From NCBI GenBank assembly GCA_016858145.1, contig JAEHOE010000141.1, forward strand, positions 186,001 to 250,000: a stretch of 64,000 nucleotides of DNA, in the 5' to 3' direction. Positions 1-11,400 of this stretch are shown piece after piece; the first letter of the stretch is position 1; each line of letters begins with the position of its first letter. The stretch is from Edaphochlamys debaryana. Taxonomy: Eukaryota; Chlorophyta; Chlorophyceae; Chlamydomonadales. The position numbers were made by a program, and so were the translations under genes. The notes below the pieces were generated by a model that was not told the origin of the DNA, did not search any database, and worked only from the letters and a program-made list of their open reading frames with translations.

Positions 1-3000
1 TAATAATGTTCAGCGCATTGAGGTCACCGACAACAGCAGCCTTTCCTCAAACGCAGCACAAGTCTCTGGAGGCGCTATTTATGCCGCCACACGTATTCAG
101 CAACTGATTATTTACAATGGCGGCGGCCTGATCTCCAATACCGCCAGTGACCGGGGGGGAGCCATCTGGACGCCATGCATCTCGAATGTCAACGCCACCG
201 ACGGGAGTATCTCTGGCAACGAAGCTCTGAGAGATGGCGGCTTCTGGTATTCCGTCAACTGTAGGGATACCGCTCCCATGGACTGGCAACTTGGCAGTAG
301 TGTTGCCTCGGAGAACAGTGCCGCAACAGGCTACGGCGGGGTACTGACGGTGGTGGGCAACAGCATCCTGAAATTGATGGGCGGTGCATTTGCCAGTAAC
401 CATGCTGGCGCTTCTGGCGGCGCCATCAGCATGTTGGCTGGGGCCACGCTCTTGATGCGGGACAGCAGCATCGGACCGGGAAACACAGCTAGCGAATCAG
501 GAGGCGGCGTCTTTTCTGGCTCAGCCACAAGTGCCACCCTCGAAAGCTGCAACCTGTGGAGCAACACGGCACAGAAGCGAGGAGGCTCTGTCGCCGGTGT
601 GAGCTGCGAGTCCCTTGTGCTACAGAGTGGTACGACTATATCTGACAGCACCGCTATGGTTGAAGGCGGTGGCATCAGCATGGCAGGCTGCAACGGCGGG
701 CTTGTGGCATCGAGCAAGCTCAGCGGCAACACTGCAGCACGGGGGGGAGCCCTGCACGTGGGACCCTCACCTTCCCAGGTTTACGGGTCCAACCTTTACA
801 CCATTTGCAACAGCACGTTTGATGGAAACCTTGCGGCTCTGCACACGGTAAACCCAGATTCATCCCAGGGCTACGGCGGGGCTATCTATGTGGAAAAGTC
901 GCAAGGGTTGGCCGTGGTCATTGGAGGCAATTCAACGTTTTTGCGCAACCACGCATGGCTAGGGGGTGCCATCGCATCCATGCAAGCATGTGGATCTGGC
1001 TTGGCCGCTAACGGCTCAGCCCCAGATAGCGTGGCGCCGGCGTGTGGAGACTGCAGCAGCTGCAGCAGAGATACCGAAGCTGCTATCATCAAAGCCGCAA
1101 GGGCTTTTGATACAAATTGCTCGCTGCTTGTGGTCGAGCCTGCGCTGCCGTTGGCACTAACAGCACAGAACAGCACTGCCTCCAGGCTGATGTCCAAAGA
1201 GGCGGAGGGCTTCACTATATCTTCTCAACGGTCAAAGCCCATGTGGCTGCAAGACGTGACCTATTCCGCTTTGCAAAGCTGGAGTGGCCCTTCGGCTGAG
1301 GCTGGACAGCTTAGCAGAATCTCGAATGCCTACGATCGGTCGTCCATCGAGCTTCCACTGGCTCAAGTTGACTTCATTACTGCCCCAGGGCAGCTCCACT
1401 TTACAGCTAAAACAGGAGCGTCCGTGGAGATGGTCATCAGCTTGTGCGATGCAAATGGTGTACCCGTGTCGTCAGGTGCGAGCCCCCCGGGCTTGTGATT
1501 TACATTACGCTCCAAGCATTTCATTTTTCAAACGCAAGTGGCCAACACCCCTGCTGTGTGCGTGTTTCCCCTGCAGCGCCGACGGGAGAAGACTTCAAGG
1601 TCAATGTGACGGTGGAGGCTGCCACGCCTGCTGGATCGAGGGATGCCGATCCAGAAGCAGCGAGCCCCTATCTGGCGGTCAGCAACGGAGGCCCAGCTAG
1701 CCCAGCTCCCTGGGCGCTAAGCTTTGGCAGTGACGGAAGGGCTCGCATCCGCGGGACCGTATCCGGATGGCCGGGCATTTACACTATGACACTCAGCGCA
1801 TGGGGTGCTGATGGGCAAACCCTGGTCAGTAGCCGGACCGTCCAGCTGTCTCTCTTGGGCTGCGACATTGGAGAGCAGCCAGAGTTTCCGAGCGGCGATT
1901 GGAACAACGCAAGCGCCTACGCTGCAACCTGTGTGGCATGCTCGGTCCGGTCCACGGGTTTTTACGCTGATCTTCGGCCAACTCTGCAGCAGCAATTGCA
2001 GCAGGCGGCAGGTCTTTCTGGTCCACAGACAGCAACACGTGGACTCTTGGGTCCGACTTCTTCACAAGATGCGCTTCTGTCCACGACCCGGACGTGCCGG
2101 GCCTGCCCTGATCACGCGGTTTGCCCAGGTGGTGCAGACATGGCCCCTTTGCCCGGGTACTGGCACTCTGGACCTAGGAGCCCCCTGATGCACGCCTGCC
2201 CCAACGAGGCCGCGTGCTCGGTGCTTGGAAGCCGTCTTCAGGCCATTTGGAAGGATTCTTACTCGACGGGCTACCAGGCAACAAAGCTCTCAGCCCTTGG
2301 GCTGCAGCTACGTGACCTCAAGGCAGCCGATGACCGCACAATAGCCTTGACCAGCGTACGCAAACGCTTGGTTGTGGACGGCAACAGCACTCTGTACCTC
2401 CTACACCCAGCTCCAGTGCGCGGATGGCTACACAGGTCCCCTCTGCGCAGCCTGCGAGCCTGGCTTTACGCTTGACTCTGACTTCCAGGTGAGAGCCCTA
2501 AAGCAGAGAAACAGCCCGAAAGGGGGCCCCATGGCCCGATGGGGGACCCCCGTGGGGGGGGCAACCCCACACCAAAGACCCCCCAACCCGCAGCCCGGGC
2601 GCCGGCCGTGTGGCCTACGTTTGACAAGTCTAAGTTCATTTTGGGTAAACATAATCACTCAACAAAGGATATCTTACTAAGAAAGCTAGTAGCTCGGCAC
2701 CGGTACGCCCCGGTTGAAGCCAGTGGGGGGGCCCCCACGGACCCCCCAACCCGCAACCCGGGTGCCGACCGTGCGGCCTCCGGCTGCGGCCTCCGGCTGC
2801 GAGCCTTCAATAGGTCCTAGCTATAAATATGATCTATGCTGCTCAGATTGCTGGTTCTAGATCCGTAGCGCATGTATTCCTGCACACCCCTGGCAGTTAA
2901 ACCCGATACTGAACCCCTTCATTTGCAGTGCTCTTCATGCCCAAGTCTTGCTCGAACGGCCTGCTTGGGCCTCTTGACGCTCTTCGGGAGTGTTGCAGTA

Positions 3001-5489
3001 ATTATCTACGGCGCACTCATTAACTTGGGAGGCGAGGGCGAGGAGAAGGACGAGAAGAAGCGCAAGTCCGCCACAGCCCCTGCTGGGGACACCCTCAAGG
3101 TATGTTTTGGGCACCTGATGACATTTGATCATCCTAGGTGGCGTATTGTGCGCCCATTATCAAGCATCCTCATACCAGACAAAGAATGACTCCAGGATGG
3201 TCTTACCGCTGCATACCAATGTGCCCTCCTGCCTTTGCACAGGTACTGGTGGTCCACATACAGTACTTCGTAATCATTGCCAGGTTGAACATCCCCAAGC
3301 CCAGGGTGAGCGCGTCTGGATCTTTGAATCTGGCAAGGGCTACTAGCTTTAAACCCGTAGCCGGCCGGCATTACCTGCTCTGGCGCTGAGGTGCAAGTTT
3401 CACCCCACAACCCCAACAGGTCATGTCCCCCATGACCTCGGTGCTAGCAGCAAGTACTGGAGCGGAGAATTACCTGACGTTCAGCCACTCCTGTCTTGCA
3501 ACTGATGCAGACAGTGCTGGCCAGGCGTACCTCCAGATCCTAGGCGCTCTCCTAACGCCACTAGCCGTTACGGTCGTGAGCCTGCTAATTTGGATTTTAC
3601 GATATGCCTATCTGAACGCAGCTCATTATAAGCGCAGTCAGTTGCTTTCGCGGCAGAGCGCCGCCAATGCCGCCGCTCAGCTCTCCTTTGGACAGCTTGA
3701 CGCCGATAAAGTGCCCCCAGCCGCACTAAGAAGCGGGGATGGGAGGCAGGAGCCGCGTGACCGGCGGCAGCAATCTGGCGGCTTTTTTAAGCGCAGGGGC
3801 ATTCAGGACTTCCTAAAGCGGCGCACCGTGGGGCAGCTGTCAGGCTTGTCGCATGCGGTAAGCAGTGGGTACTTAGGGTGGTCAACGGCCAGCTAGGCAG
3901 GGCGCAGCAGTACGCTTTCGACCAGGAATAATCAAATGGTATGGTTTCATCCCCAACCCCATTGTGCCCACCCATCGGACGTAGGACACAGCGCTGACAC
4001 TTGCGCAGCAGCTTGGCCTTGTGCTCATGATGTCTCTATTCGTCCTGTTCCCGTCATGGGCAAACGCTGGCTTCAGTGTATTCTCGTGCTATTTTGTGGA
4101 TGGCACGTCGTCGGGGCAGACAGGTTTCAGCAACCTAGACGGCTTAGAGTTTGCTCAAGCCACGGCCCGCTTTGGCTACTGGACACGGAACATGCAGCAG
4201 TAAGTGAGGTCTACCTTGGCTTTAGGCAAAACCCTCAAACACTGCTGCCTCAACTAACAGTAGTCACGCTGCAACACGGTGTGTGGGCTTGGAGACCTCA
4301 CAACCACCAAACGTATCCGTGTACGCTTTCATTCACCCGCGCAGGGAGTGCTACGTTGGTGCCCACGCTGCGTTCTACGTCCCTCTGGGCGTCATGTTCT
4401 TGCTGGTGTTCTGTGCCACACCGCCGCTTCTCAACTTTGTGCTGCTATGGCGTGTGCGCACTGATCTGGACCAGCACCATGTCAAGCACGTCTACGGCTT
4501 CATGTACACCCGCTACCGAGCTCGATGGCTCTGGTGGTGAGAACTTGATGCTGAGAGCTTATCACACCTGGCTCGGATGGGCTGCATAGTGCATGGCCCT
4601 GACGCGGAGCTGCCCAGTACCCAGCGCTGCACCTAAAACCATGTCACGTGTGCGCTGCCTGCGACAGGGATTCAGTCCTCATGCTTCAGACTTTCGCTCT
4701 TGTGGCGGTGGACGTCTTTGGAAGGGGCCTGCACGTGGCATACCAGGTTGGTTGATGCATGGTTGGGTATGCTACGGTTTGGGATGGCGCAAGCGGAGGG
4801 CAGCCCGCATGCGGTACGTAATAACTTTATCCCACATGTCTGCAGGTGTTGATGCTTCTACTGGTCCTCCTCCTGATTGGTGGCGTGAATGCAACAGTTG
4901 AGCCAACGCGAAACCGTCACCTCCGGCATCTTGAGTTCTGGTCTTGCATCGTCCTGGCCGCCACAATCGCTTTGAACTTGTACTTCGTCACCGGCACGAG
5001 CGACCTAGTGGATGGGGCTGGAGGGGTAAGCACGGGTGCGCTGCAGATACGGGAGCATGTTTGTTGCTCCTCATCACCTCAACATCTGCAATGCCTGGCT
5101 TGGTCTGTGTGCAGGCCGCCATTGCCATCCTGGTCCTGCTCATCAACTTGGCTGTGATTGTCGTGTTTGTGGCCTACATCATATTCTCCTCATGGCCTAC
5201 CGTGAAAGAGCGGGTGGAGACAGTGCTCGGGAAGCGGCAGCCTTCCTCCGGCAAGAAGAGCGCGGCAGTTGTCCACGTGACTGATGCCAACGACGCTGCG
5301 ACCCCAGAGCCAACCCAGAGGGGCAGCAACCACTCCCTGGGCAGCGGAGTGGCAGTCGCTCCGTCAAGCCGTGGCAGTACGCCCTGTGATGCACGTTCAT
5401 CACAGGAGACTCAAGCCAGGCAGGAGGCGACGGCCACAGCAGAGCACAACCAAGAGGCGGAATACTCCGCGCCAGTACCGCCGCACTGA
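1..5489 (+). CDS. Beta-helix (Pmp-type) multi-pass membrane receptor-like protein, 5' truncated by window edge
   Basis: Partial gene, about 1,343 residues visible, frame open from base 2. Exons: 2-1475, 1577-2311, 2355-2488, 2929-3099, 3243-3305, 3420-3857, 4009-4199, 4345-4536, 4668-4746, 4846-5025, 5115-5489; phases agree throughout. Residues 1-330 carry repeated GGAI/GGG(I/V)F and S.N.A motifs, the signature of Chlamydia-type polymorphic outer membrane protein (Pmp) repeats, which fold as a parallel beta-helix. A Cys-rich part follows, with PGYWHS, HACPNEAACS and a laminin/EGF-like QCADGYTGPLCAAC at about 750. From about 782 on there are several hydrophobic spans (exons 3, 5, 6, 7, 9, 10), then a Ser/Thr/Gln-rich, probably cytosolic tail. 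The family is widespread in algae and protists; ligand and function are unknown. It is a paralogue of the gene at 57202-64000. The junction 2311/2355 is doubtful (43-nt intron). Confidence 0.75.
2489..2928 (+). repeat. Intron with an imperfect 39-bp direct repeat
   Basis: This 440-nt intron of the left receptor gene holds two copies of a 39-bp GC-rich sequence at 2577-2615 and 2740-2778, differing at four positions. Each begins GACCCCCCAACCCGCA and is preceded by G/C-run palindromic sequence (GGGGGACCCCC near 2541; GGGGGGGCCCCC near 2725). The roughly 125 bp between them are much more AT-rich than the surroundings. It could be a small non-autonomous element or a local duplication; terminal inverted repeats are not clear enough to name it. 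Confidence 0.5.
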
Positions 5490-8406
5490 ACAAAGCCTTC
5501 GGCAAATTTGCCTGGAGCGGCGGAGGCGACAGGCGAGCGAGGGCGGCGGGCGGGGCTGTGACTGCTGGCGAACCCCGCCCGGGGCAGGGGGCTGGGCACG
5601 CGGCATGGCACTGCGTCATCGGCCGCGTTGCAAGGCTGGGGCCGCGTCGCATCGTGCGCCCGGCTTCCGCTCTTGAGCTCGCGCTCGCTGCTGCACCAGG
5701 CCGCGCGCATAGGCATAGCCCAGACAGTTGATGCCTGGGCCAGTCGTTTGCTGGCTGGTGGATAGGCGCAGAGGCAGAGGCAGGTGCTGAATGCAGCCGT
5801 TGCGATAGATAGAGTGTTGCATGCATATGACACGCCGTGTTAGGTGCGTGCATTTGACATCAAGTGCTGAAGGCTGGACCAGCGCTGGGCGGGAGCCTTT
5901 ACAAGAGGTCTTTGCCCAGGGCAGCTATCTTCCTTTCGTTCTGAGAGCCCTGCCCCACCAATTTTTGGCGACTTTTGGGGTCACAAAGGATTGCCCCCTA
6001 GGAGACCATGTTCCGTGCCCATGTGTTGAAGGTTCGAGCCCATGTTGGCCCCGTTTCGGACAGCGGGCCAAGCTAGGGGAACACTTTCTGGCAGAAAGGG
6101 GCTACCTGGCCGAAGCTTGCTTGCAGGGTTTACGCTGTCAGTGCACGCTCCTGGAACGCCACGGAGCCTGGCATTCGTGTGACGGGGAACACATATCAAC
6201 AAGGGTTTCATCCTGACGCAGCATTGAACGGTGTCTCCTGCATGCTCGCCGAGCAACGGAAGGCGGGAACGAAGGCTTACGTGGCGGCGGACACTTCCCA
6301 ATCAGGAGCCCTAGCGCATGGGATGACGGAGCCGGCTGTAGACGCCGCCCCCAACCGAAACCAAAACCAACTTTTGTATGCATGTACCGAAGGCCAGCAA
6401 AGTGCAATCCCAGGTTCCCAGCCTAACAACACTAGCTCGAGCCAGTCCTCCACGGGTTACTTCCAGACACAGCCAAGAGCCAAGCCCCAGGAAGCCAAGA
6501 GCCAAGACCCAGCATTGTCTTCATCCGCTTGACAGCATTCCGGTATATAATTGGCCCTGGAAGATACGCCTGGTGCCGTTCTTCTTGGCGCATGAGTGAC
6601 CGAGCGAGACAGCCTGGCTGGTGTGCACGCTGTTTGGGTCGTAGCGCGGTAGCGGATGGGTCTGCGCAGAAGCGGCCCGCCTGCCGTCAGTCACTGACGG
6701 TCAGTGGGTAATCAAGTTCGGGAGGAAGCCGGCATTGGGACAGGTACAGCAGCGGGCGGAGCAGAGAGCAGGAGACTAGGGGAGACCAGCAGCAGCAGAA
6801 CGGGGAGTGCTATGGAGCAACGCGTGAACTCGCCCCCCACGTCCAGACCGCGATGCGGAAGAGTATGGTTCCCCTGTCCCTGCACTGATACTTCGAAGAA
6901 GGGGAGATTCGCCGACCCAAGCAACATGTTGTTGACGATCGAGCGATCGGCAGTCGCACCATCTTGAATCCCTATCCCCAGGAGGCGTTCTGGTAATCTT
7001 ATCCTGCATTACCGGAAATACTTTCGGCAACCTTGGTGCAAATGGTGCGCGCGGTTGTTTTCGCGCGACATACCTAGTAACCCGCCGCGCAAGCCCATAC
7101 CGAGCGCGATGGCATTATCATAACCTACTCAACTCAGGTCCGATGCGGGAAAGGTAGCTGCAACACTTGGTCGCTGGTCCGCGTGTGGAAATGTGTGTTC
7201 CGGCCATCCTCCGCCTCCTCATCCCCCAAAGCGCCGCACGGCACCCGCGCTTTGCGCAGTGCCCGCAGGGAGCCGGGCGAGCGCTCAGCCTGCAGCGAGG
7301 GGGACGTCCGAGCGGCAGGGGCGAGCAGTCGACCTGCAGCGAGGGGTCGGGGCGAGGGAGACGGCCGAGCGCTCAGCCTGCGGCGAGGAGGGCGGTCGAG
7401 AGTCCCGGGCGAGGGGGGCGGACGAGCACTCGGCCGACTCTTTACCCGTCTTCTTTACCCGAGTGACGCATGTCACAGGGTACCTCGATGACCACCGCGT
7501 AGCCCCGGTCCCTCAGCTTTTATGAAACTGGAAGCTGGCATCTCACTTCGGCTTTCAACCCTCGGCCATAGCTGAGGCCCCACGCCTTAGCCTCAGGGTT
7601 GATCGGCTGGATACGCCCTGCTGGCATGTCCTGGCGCAGGCGGTTCAGGGGGGTACGCTGTGCCAGGTGAGTGCTTTCCATGAACCAGGGTTGCTATGCA
7701 CACCAGGCGAAACTACGCCTTGCCACACACTAGCAGCCTCCTACAGCTAGCGCGAAAAGGTGCCGAATGGAGTCAACCAGTTGCACCGCCGAGATGACAA
7801 CACACCCGCTCCTCATCTGAGCAGCTGCCAATAGAACCGTCTCCACTGCATGAATGCTAGAAACCTGCTTATGTATCCGCACCCCACCCCCGCCATCTCA
7901 TGCATCGCGCGCTGCCACCTCGCATAAGTTCATAGCACGTGCAAAGACCGCACATACGTACCTGCGCACAAGCACTAGTGCCCACCATGTGGCATCCCGC
8001 CCCAGCCAACAGCAGGCAACAGTCGGCACAATCGGTACAAAGATGGCAAACAATCAATGGCGCGCAGCCGACCACACATCCCAAGTAAGCGCCCCGCAGG
8101 CAGCCGCAAGGCGGCCGTTCATCCGGCCGCTCTGCATCACGCACACCGTCCGAGCGTGCGTCCAAGCAATGTGAATATCCGGGTCTCCCAGCCAACGCTG
8201 CCTAACGCAGAGAGCGTCATGCCCAAGCACGCGATCCCGTCACCGTCACCGGGTCATCAACCTGTCCAGCTGAGCCAGGATTAGCTCAAAGCGCCCCTCG
8301 TGCCTCATGTCACCACGCAAGGACTGGCACCTCCTCACAACATGCGGCATACCGGCAGGTTACGGCCGAGGTTCGACACAGGGTTGGAGCGCGTGTCACG
8401 CCGGGG
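5490..8406. other. Convergent intergenic region, no supported gene
   Basis: These 2.9 kb separate the 3' ends of the left receptor gene (plus) and the NAD kinase gene (minus). Open frames exist on both strands, up to about 218 codons, but none shows a recognisable domain, splice structure or protein-like composition. The first part presumably contains 3' untranslated sequence of the left gene; no clear TGTAA signal was seen. A degenerate GC-rich repeat lies at 7260-7440. Confidence 0.5.
7260..7440. repeat. Degenerate GC-rich tandem repeat, unit about 45 bp
   Basis: About four diverged copies of a unit containing GAGC(G/A)(C/G)TC followed by CCTGC(A/G)GCGAGG can be followed through this stretch, with a GGGCGAG element in each. 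It has minisatellite-like character and no coding support. Confidence 0.4.
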
Positions 8407-11400
8407 TCACCCCACGCCCGGGCTCTCAGACCCACCTCGCCCTTCCTCCTGGTAGCCACGCCCTCCCCCAAGCGGTATCCCTCCCCGCGCCCCATCGGCC
8501 TCGACCCCGGCCCCTGGCCCCCCAGCCTCCTCCGCCCTCTCGGCCGCCCCCGGCCCCCCATTCCCAACGCCCGCGGCCGCCCGTTGCACGCCCCCGTTCG
8601 AGCTCGCCCCGCCATTCTGTGATGCGGAGGGCACAGGTGAGGCTGGGCCCTGCCCCTCACCAGTCCCTCCGGGCACGCCGCCTGTCCGGACCGGCTGGCC
8701 AGCCACAGCGGCGGATCCTGCTGACGTGGCTGGGCCCGTCGGGTCCTCTGTCCGGCCCCGCATGGGCCCGCCCTCCATGGACAGCGGCGTGAGGTCGAAC
8801 GTGCTCATGCTCTCGATGTCGTACGTCCCCATGCTCGCCGTACTGGCCGTCCACGATGCCGTACTGCCCGTGCGTGACCGGGGTCTGACAAGCGGTTGAC
8901 CGTTGGGCGCGCGCAGCGGTACGGCGATGCCAGCCTCAACGGCGGCGTAGGCCTGGGCTGCCGCCGCCGCCGCCGCCGCGGCGGCGGCTGTGACGGCGGC
9001 GGCGGAGTTGTACTCCTCCGGGTCCTCGAGCGAGTTAGTCATGTCGTCCGTGATGGAGCCTTCCGGATCCGGTAACGAACAACTGTCACCGCCGGTTGAG
9101 ATCGAGACGGCGTGCGAGAGGGTCGCGGCGGAGGTGGAGTAGGCCCCACCACCGGGCGTGAAGCTGGTGGGGTCAGAGCCCGGAGGCGACTCCGCCGCCG
9201 GCCCCGCACCGCCGCCAGCAGCCGCCGCCGCCCCGGCCAGCACCCCGGCCCCTGCTCCGCCGGCGCCGCTGGCGACCCCGATGCCGTCCCGCCGCCGCTG
9301 CTCCGCCGCCGCCGCCGCCACCACCTTGGCGGCCTCCGACACCCGCTCAACGCTCTCCTGCAGAGGGCAGCCCTCGTCCGCCGCCTCCGCACTTTCGCTG
9401 CTCAGACCACACCCGCTGACGCTTTCCCCGCCCCCGTCCCCGCCGTAGCTGCCGCTCGAGCTGCCGTAGCCGTACCCCCCGCTGTAACCGTTTCCGTTGG
9501 CGGTTGACGACGCGCCAACGGTAACGGTCTCGGCGGCGGCGCCCGGGGAGGAGGTGCGGGCTGTGTAGAGCTTCTGCTGCTGTGAGCCGATGGGGCTGGG
9601 GCAGGAGGGCAGCTGTCGGATGGCCTGGTTCCACTTGAGCTTGGACGTGATGCCCTCGTACCTGACAGGGGGAGGGGGGGGGAGGGGGAGGGTTGAGCGG
9701 GAGGGCAGGGATGGGGGGAGGAGACCGCAGATGCCACCGAACCGACGGCATGATGCGACACGGAGGCGCGTGTGACGCGGCACAGCGTGAATCCTTGAGA
9801 CCGGCCCGCCTGCTCTCCCTTTCTTCCGCCGCCTGCCTCTATCCCCCTCTTCACCCCAGCCCATCCCCCCACACCCCTTCCGTCCCGCCCTCGGGTCCCT
9901 CGGGTGCAGTCCCCTTTGCACCCTCGAATCCCTTCGCACCCCCACCCCGCCCCTTCGCACCCCCCTTCCCCGGCCCCCCGCCCCCCGCCCCCCACCCCCC
10001 TTGCCCCCCCCTGCGCCCACCAGTCCGTGTCCATGCGCCCCAGGCTGATGACGGGCAGCGGGCAGAGCGAGGTGGTGAAGAAGATGGAGGTGCCGCGGCG
10101 CACGCGCATGGGCTTCTTGCCGTCGAAGGAGGCGCGCGCGTGGGAGCGGGCGCAGGTGGGCAGGTGCACGCAGATGGAGGAGGACTCGGGGATCACCAGC
10201 GGCCTGGGGGGAGGGGAAGGGGGAGGGGGAGGGGGGGGTGTGGTAAGGGGGAGGGTCCAAGGGAGAAAAGAAGAGGGTTGAGGGAGGAGGGGGGAATGCA
10301 TGCGGGCGTCAAGCAAGGGGAGGACGGGGGAGATGGGAGGGCGGCTGTAGTCGGCCCCGGCCACCCTCCATCCCTCCACCACCACAGCCCACTACACCCT
10401 CCCGAGTTCCGATCATCCACCATGCCGCTAGCCAGAGCGGCACGCTCGCTTGAGTGCGACCTGACGCCCCTGGCCCTCCACGCCCCAACCCGTGCCCCCC
10501 CGACCCCACCTGAAGGACAGCGACAGGGGCGCTATGGGCGTCATGACGGTGCAGGGCACGGAGGGCGCCACCATGGGGCCGCCCGCGCTCATGGAGTAGG
10601 CTGGGGGGCGGAGGGGGGTGGAGGGGGGTGGAGAGGAGAAGCCGGGGGGGCGCGAGGGTTACGCAGGATGGGCATGAGGGCCGTCTTGGAGCCGCCAAGG
10701 AGCCATGTGGCCAAGGCCGCTTCCCGACGGATCCTTGCTAACAGCCATTTACTTGCCCTATAGACACCTCTCCTTCATACCCTCCCACCGGGGCTCACTC
10801 ACTCCAAAGCTTCCAACCCCACCATCGCTCCTCCCCTCATCTCTCCCGTGTCCGGCCCCTGCCCCAACCCCCCAACCCCACCCGCCCCACCCGTGGAGCC
10901 CGAGGGCGTGCTGATGATGAGGCCGTCCGCCTCCACATTAGTAATGTAGGCGCCGTCCACAAAGATCTCCAGCAGCGCAGCGCCGGGGAAGGCGCCGCGG
11001 TCCAGCACGCACCTTTCGGATAGGGGGGGGAGAACAAGGAAGGAGGGGTTCAGGCGTTGTGAAGCAGGCGCGGAGGTTCTGTTCAGCCTCGCGCCGACCG
11101 CCACGCCCTCCAAGCTCCAGGCCTTCCCTTCAACCCTCCCGGACTCACTCGTTCAGCACGTGGTGTACGGCCTCCAGCTGTCCGTCGTACACGACCTCAC
11201 AGCGCTTGCGGGTGCGCAGCGTGCAGAACAGCGGCTGGCTGCGGGGCGTTGGGACGGGGGCGAGAGTGTGTCACGTGCGAAAATTACGAGAGCGTGAGGA
11301 GGTGCCCCGACAAGCGAGCGACAGCGGGTCAGCACAGCCCCTTGCATCCAACACTCCAGACGCCACCCGCCCCCTCTAGGCAACCGCCCCCGTCCCCAAG

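Noticed and set aside
5197..5853. 218-codon minus-strand frame overlapping the end of the left receptor gene
   Set aside because: Arg/Pro/Ser-rich shadow of a supported exon, without homology.
9693..10763. 356-codon plus-strand frame
   Set aside because: Overlaps NAD kinase exons and introns on the other strand; composition is Pro/His/Arg low-complexity with no ATG-anchored domain.
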